Assembly: GCA_947179155.2 (NCBI GenBank)
Contig: OX359287.1
Coordinates: forward strand, 3,957,501-4,021,500
Direction of reading: 5' to 3'
DNA from: Hedera helix
Lineage: Eukaryota; Streptophyta; Magnoliopsida; Apiales; Araliaceae
Length of the DNA stretch: 64,000 bases
A program made the position numbers and the translations under genes. Positions 60,458 to 64,000 of this stretch are shown here, piece after piece. The notes beneath the pieces were generated by a model, which saw only the letters and a list, made by a program, of their open reading frames with translations, searched no databases and was not told where the DNA came from. Each line of letters begins with the position of its first letter. The first letter of the stretch is position 1.

Positions 60458-62225
60458 CTAATCATCAGCGATAACAATCCTAAGCTCATCAGGGTCATGA
60501 CCTTTCTCTCTCACAAGCTCCTGAGCAAATTCGAAGTCATCATTAAACTCATTTACCACTGCAGAGTACATATCTTTGTGGAAGTCATCTGAGGCTTTGT
60601 ATTCTTCAATAACTTTCTGTCGAAGCCCTAAAGTTAGGACGCTCGGGGAAGCAGAGGCAATAAGTCCTTTTAACCAATTGGTCTACTTTGCAGACCAACC
60701 CTTAATAATCAGCTCGATGTCTTCCTTGAGATTCTTCATTTGCTCAATTTGAAGCTTCACGACATTTTCTGATTGTTCAAGCTATTCTTTTTTTATTCTG
60801 AGCTTGGATCTCGAGCTCTTGTTAATTTTTCCAGAAGATAAGCCTTTTGTTTTCCTCAACTTCGGCCTTTTTAGTAGCTTCTTCGGCGAGAACCGCATAT
60901 TTAGCTCTTTCCTCCTTGGCGGTCTTCAACTCACCCCTCAGAGCACTCACCTCTTTTTCATTTGTAGCCTTCTCCTTTCGGGCTTCTTCATAGTCATTTT
61001 TCATTATATAAAAAGCATCGTGTTGGGCAAGCAGCTGACTACGGATTTTTTCCTTAGATTTGTTTCTCCTCTAAACATTCTTTAGAGGCCGCTGTCAGTC
61101 GACGCTCTAAGGCTTTCTGTTCATCATAAACCCGAAGGAGAACGGCATTTTCCTAAAAAAGGACATTCGAACGTTAGCAAAAAAGGATAACATAAACAAC
61201 TATTTACTAAGAAGGGAGATCTAGTACCTTAGCATGGAATGAAAATAACATTTCCATCAAATCCTTCAGATATGCCTTCTCGATCCCGATTGCATCAAAG
61301 GGAATCATCGAGGAACCCAGAGTACCGTGATTTGATCCCGTTTCATCTACCTTTTTCTTTTCAATTACCACCGGAGGAGAAGAAGGTCTCTTCTATTTCT
61401 TTTGCAAAGTCTCTTACTCCTCGATGGTAGAGGATTCATTATCAATAGGTAATGATGCTGGAGGCTCCATACCTTGCTCATTCATGGGAAAATTAGGCGC
61501 TGAAATGCTCGAAGACCCTTCAACAAGCAAAACCAATTTCCGTTCCCACCTCAACAGACAAACGGGGAACTAATCTCTTTCTCTTAACCTTTGGTTTATC
61601 CGGTCTCGGTTCTTCAATTGAGACCGGCTCTTCAGTTTTTTTTATGATTTCTTCCGGTTGTGAGGACCCAGTAGCTCCCTCAACAATGGCCATTGGTTTG
61701 GTTGCACCTTTGGAACCTAAGGCTTTTAAGTTTTAGGCAACTTTGACCTTTTTAGCCCCACTCAGTTACAGAAGGCGATAAAGCTATTTAAATGGATAAA
61801 AGAGTTTGGGGATAATTGATTCAAGCTAAAACCTGTTATGTGCAGAAGCTCAAGAACGAAAGGTCGAAAAGGAAATCGGACCCCAAAGAGGAAAAGTTAG
61901 TGATGGATCGGAATCGATCACCCTTCAGGTTGCCAGTACACCCTCTCTTGAACTTAGGTCTCCTAACCTCGTATGAATCCGGAATATAAAATTCTACTTT
62001 TAACAATTGACAATAGTTCTCCCGAATTGAAGAAGGAATATTGGCAACCCTATATTTGAGGGAAAAATATTTGTCCCTATTATACTCTTCCACATCTCTC
62101 ATTCGCTCGACAACTACAAGTTTCTATGGTTGACCCTCTAGGATCCCTTGTTCAGCAATGGTTATCTCGCCTTCAACTTGGAAAGACGAAGCACGTGCTT
62201 CATTGGCCTTAACACTTTTAACCAT
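60458..62225 (-). pseudogene. Antisense ORF of Retand-like element E (putative gypsy-type transposon domain plus coiled coil)
   Basis: Opposite to the integrase and LTR of E, between pol and the 3' LTR. It starts MVKSVKANEARASSFQVEGE. N-terminal half: MRDVEEYNRDKYFSLKYRVA, NIPSSIRENYC, FYIPDSYEVRRPKFKRG, then in another frame FVLELLHITGFSLNQLSPNS, resembling the plant 'putative gypsy type transposon' domain. Next a basic stretch PKVKRKRLVPR, then a coiled coil (KEVSALRGELKTAKEERAKY and AVLAEEATKKAE). It ends FAQELVREKGHDPDELRIVI and a stop at 60458-60460. A consensus-like intron of 75 bp lies at 61153-61227. Several stops and frameshifts make it a pseudogene here. Extra antisense ORFs are known in Retand-type Ty3 elements; function unknown. 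Confidence 0.65.
61153..61227 (-). other. Candidate intron in the antisense ORF of E
   Basis: Minus-strand donor CTAAG|GTACTAG and acceptor CCTTTTTTAG|GAAAATG, 75 bp. Removal joins SFHAK to ENAVLLRVYDEQKALERRL in frame. The intron itself holds in-frame stops. Confidence 0.5.
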
Positions 62226-62868
62226 TTTAAGAATTAAAGATGGGGGTATCGATAACTTAGGTTGCCAAAAGGATCAAACGGACCACGATCGATAAAGATT
62301 AGAGGTCGGAGCAAAAGTTCTTGAATGATGGACGATTCTCTCTCTAAAAATGAAACTTCCAGTAAAATGACGATCAAAATTACCTTATCTATATGAATCG
62401 ATGTTTAACGACTCAAACTTTTGTGTTCCAACAGACGAGGGTAATTCTTAGCTTTTACAGCGACGTAATAATCACCCCGGTATACGTGCCCCTTGCCGGT
62501 TGTCCTCCAATATGGTTTAAATTTGAACAAGCGATAAGGTTGGGGCATGTAGACTTGGGTAACAATGTTGGGCTTAAGATAAATGTTTGAGCCCAAACGA
62601 CTAAATATGGAGGTCCACTAGGAAAAAGGGTCACGTTATAAAGGCTCAAAACAATAGGGCCAATGCTCTCCGGATTAATGCTTTTGAGCACCTGAAGCAG
62701 CATCTCTTTTCGATATATGCCTCCGGGTCCAGAAGGATAACCCCGCTCGGTCTGAGACCTTCGGGACCCCGAAAAATTATTTCCCCTTCGGTAAATCAAA
62801 TTTTTATACTCCTGAAACCTTTAGTTTACTCCCCCGACATATTTTATGTATTGGAGGAGTGGGGGCAA

Positions 62869-63339
62869 TGTTAGGATGTATATGTTAATAAGCCTAATCA
62901 GGGAATTCATATTGGGCTCGGCCCAATGACCCATTCGGTTTAACGATTAAGAGGACTCCTCAGCCCAACATATCAAGGATTAAGAATCTCAATCCTGTCC
63001 GGATGCTAGTTATTTACCTCATCTAATCCTAATTAGAATGAAAGACACTTATCCTGGATGGAATAGGATGGTAGTTACCCTTTCCGGTTATATCTCCACA
63101 TAAGACAATCCTAATAGGAATGGTAAAAAGTTGAATAAGGGTTATAAATACCTGGTTAACGATGAAGTACATAGGACAATTTTACCCAACTAAATACTTA
63201 AAGTCTCCATTGTTAACCCATCTCCTTCACTTACTCTCACATCAGAGGAGTCTACCGACAACTCTAGCTGTCAGGACTTTTGTGCAAATACCGATTTGAA
63301 GTAAGAGGTTGAACTTGTAGACAAATTCTGGCGTTAACA
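62869..63339 (+). mobile_element. Right LTR of composite E
   Basis: 471 bp, starts TGTTAGGATGTATATG directly after the purine tract GGAGGAGTGGGGGCAA (62853-62868) and ends ATTCTGGCGTTAACA. No primer site follows, as expected of a 3' LTR. Pairs in inverted orientation with 49703-50186. Confidence 0.8.
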
Positions 63340-64000
63340 ATATAAAAATATTAATTTCAATATATTATCGATATTTCCGCACAAAAGTTTGATTTATATA
63401 TGTGGAACCCACCTTTTTTGGAAAACGCCTAAGAAACAAGAACTCATATGCGGAAACATCATCTTTCATGTGAATATATCAATTTTAATTTTATTGAGAT
63501 TGTGATAGTAAACTTGAAAACTTTTAATAATTATTATAATAAAAAATGGGGAAAAAAATTAAATTATAATAAAAAAATTAAAAATGAGTCGCTTTTAACT
63601 AAATAGAAAGATTATATCGTTTGCGGTAGCTAGTCATCTCAAAGTAGTTAAAGTACAACGTCATTAATGGAGTATCCAAATACAAAGCTCTAGTCAACCA
63701 ATCCACAACTATAGTAAAACTTTTCAAAATAATGTACGGACAAATATAAGAAAAAGTATAACTAAAATAAAGCTTTTGCACCAAGTAAAAAAAAAAAGTA
63801 AACAGTAAAAACAGAATTAAATTCAGAGAAGTTCATTGCGCACAAAATCCCTTTAGCGATATTTTTATAATTATTTTAGGTATAATTAACACTTTAAGTA
63901 ATATTTTTTAAAATATTTATTATTTTGACAACATCATCAACCGCCTTAATTAAGGCCCCCACAAAAAAAAAAAAAAAAAAAAAAACCCATGGTTTTATAA
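63340..64000. other. Flanking AT-rich DNA right of composite E
   Basis: No gene or known repeat recognised. A poly-A run lies at 63963-63984. Confidence 0.5.

Larger units (their letters stand above)
49703..63339. mobile_element. Composite Retand/Tat-like retrotransposon E with inverted LTRs
   Basis: Left end TGTTAATGCTAGAATC and right end ATTCTGGCGTTAACA are inverted copies: each is the 3' end of the same LTR. The left LTR (49703-50186) reads minus, the right LTR (62869-63339) plus, and each is bordered inside by the same purine tract and about 750 bp of 3' internal sequence, inverted. Flanks ATATA on both sides (49698-49702; 63340-63344) could be a TSD but lie in AT-rich DNA. Element D (50938 to about 59745) interrupts the left arm. 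The 5' part of E (gag to most of integrase) is missing. Confidence 0.7.

Overview
This is a plant nuclear window, most likely from a eudicot. It is AT-rich, holds one intact protein gene, and is otherwise packed with layered LTR retrotransposons, a CACTA transposon, MITEs and microsatellites. The intact gene encodes a calmodulin-binding protein of the plant PICBP/PCBP type (39781-42813, minus). No RNA gene, CRISPR array or prokaryotic signal was seen. The species cannot be named from sequence alone.

Layout. 1-6395: a decayed Ty1/copia element (F, plus). 6396-18638: a non-coding Athila/Tat-like Ty3 element (G, minus), interrupted by a solo LTR (K), which is itself interrupted by another solo LTR (J). 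Both inner insertions keep exact 5-bp target-site duplications (TSDs). 18687-37785: a Reina-like chromovirus (A, plus), interrupted by a pol-less Athila-like gag-protease element (B, minus, itself hit by solo LTR L), by solo LTR C (itself hit by solo LTR H), and by a non-autonomous CACTA element sitting inside the integrase. 37786-38740: a possible truncated 3' end of a plus-strand gene directly beside A. 39781-42813: the calmodulin-binding protein gene. 42814-49702: AT-rich intergenic DNA with a Tourist-like MITE, a Stowaway-like remnant and microsatellites. 49703-63339: a composite (E) whose two LTRs are inverted relative to each other. It carries a Retand-like antisense ORF with an apparent 75-bp intron. 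E is interrupted by a rearranged Tat/Athila element (D) that contains head-to-head LTRs and another solo LTR (I). 63340-64000: no feature beyond a poly-A run.

Nesting gives a relative order of events. H entered C, which had entered A. J entered K, which had entered G. L entered B, and the B complex lies inside A. I entered the LTR of D, which lies in the inverted arm of E. Every long (2.2-4.5 kb) TG...CA insertion with a recognisable TSD is a solo LTR, so LTR-LTR recombination has been frequent here.

The least ordinary observations are the inverted-LTR composite E, the head-to-head primer-site junction in D, the antisense and apparently spliced ORF in E, W-box-rich and other tandem arrays near LTR promoters, and two non-coding blocks shared by otherwise divergent elements. 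None is proven to be a new system. All family names rest on motifs read by eye.
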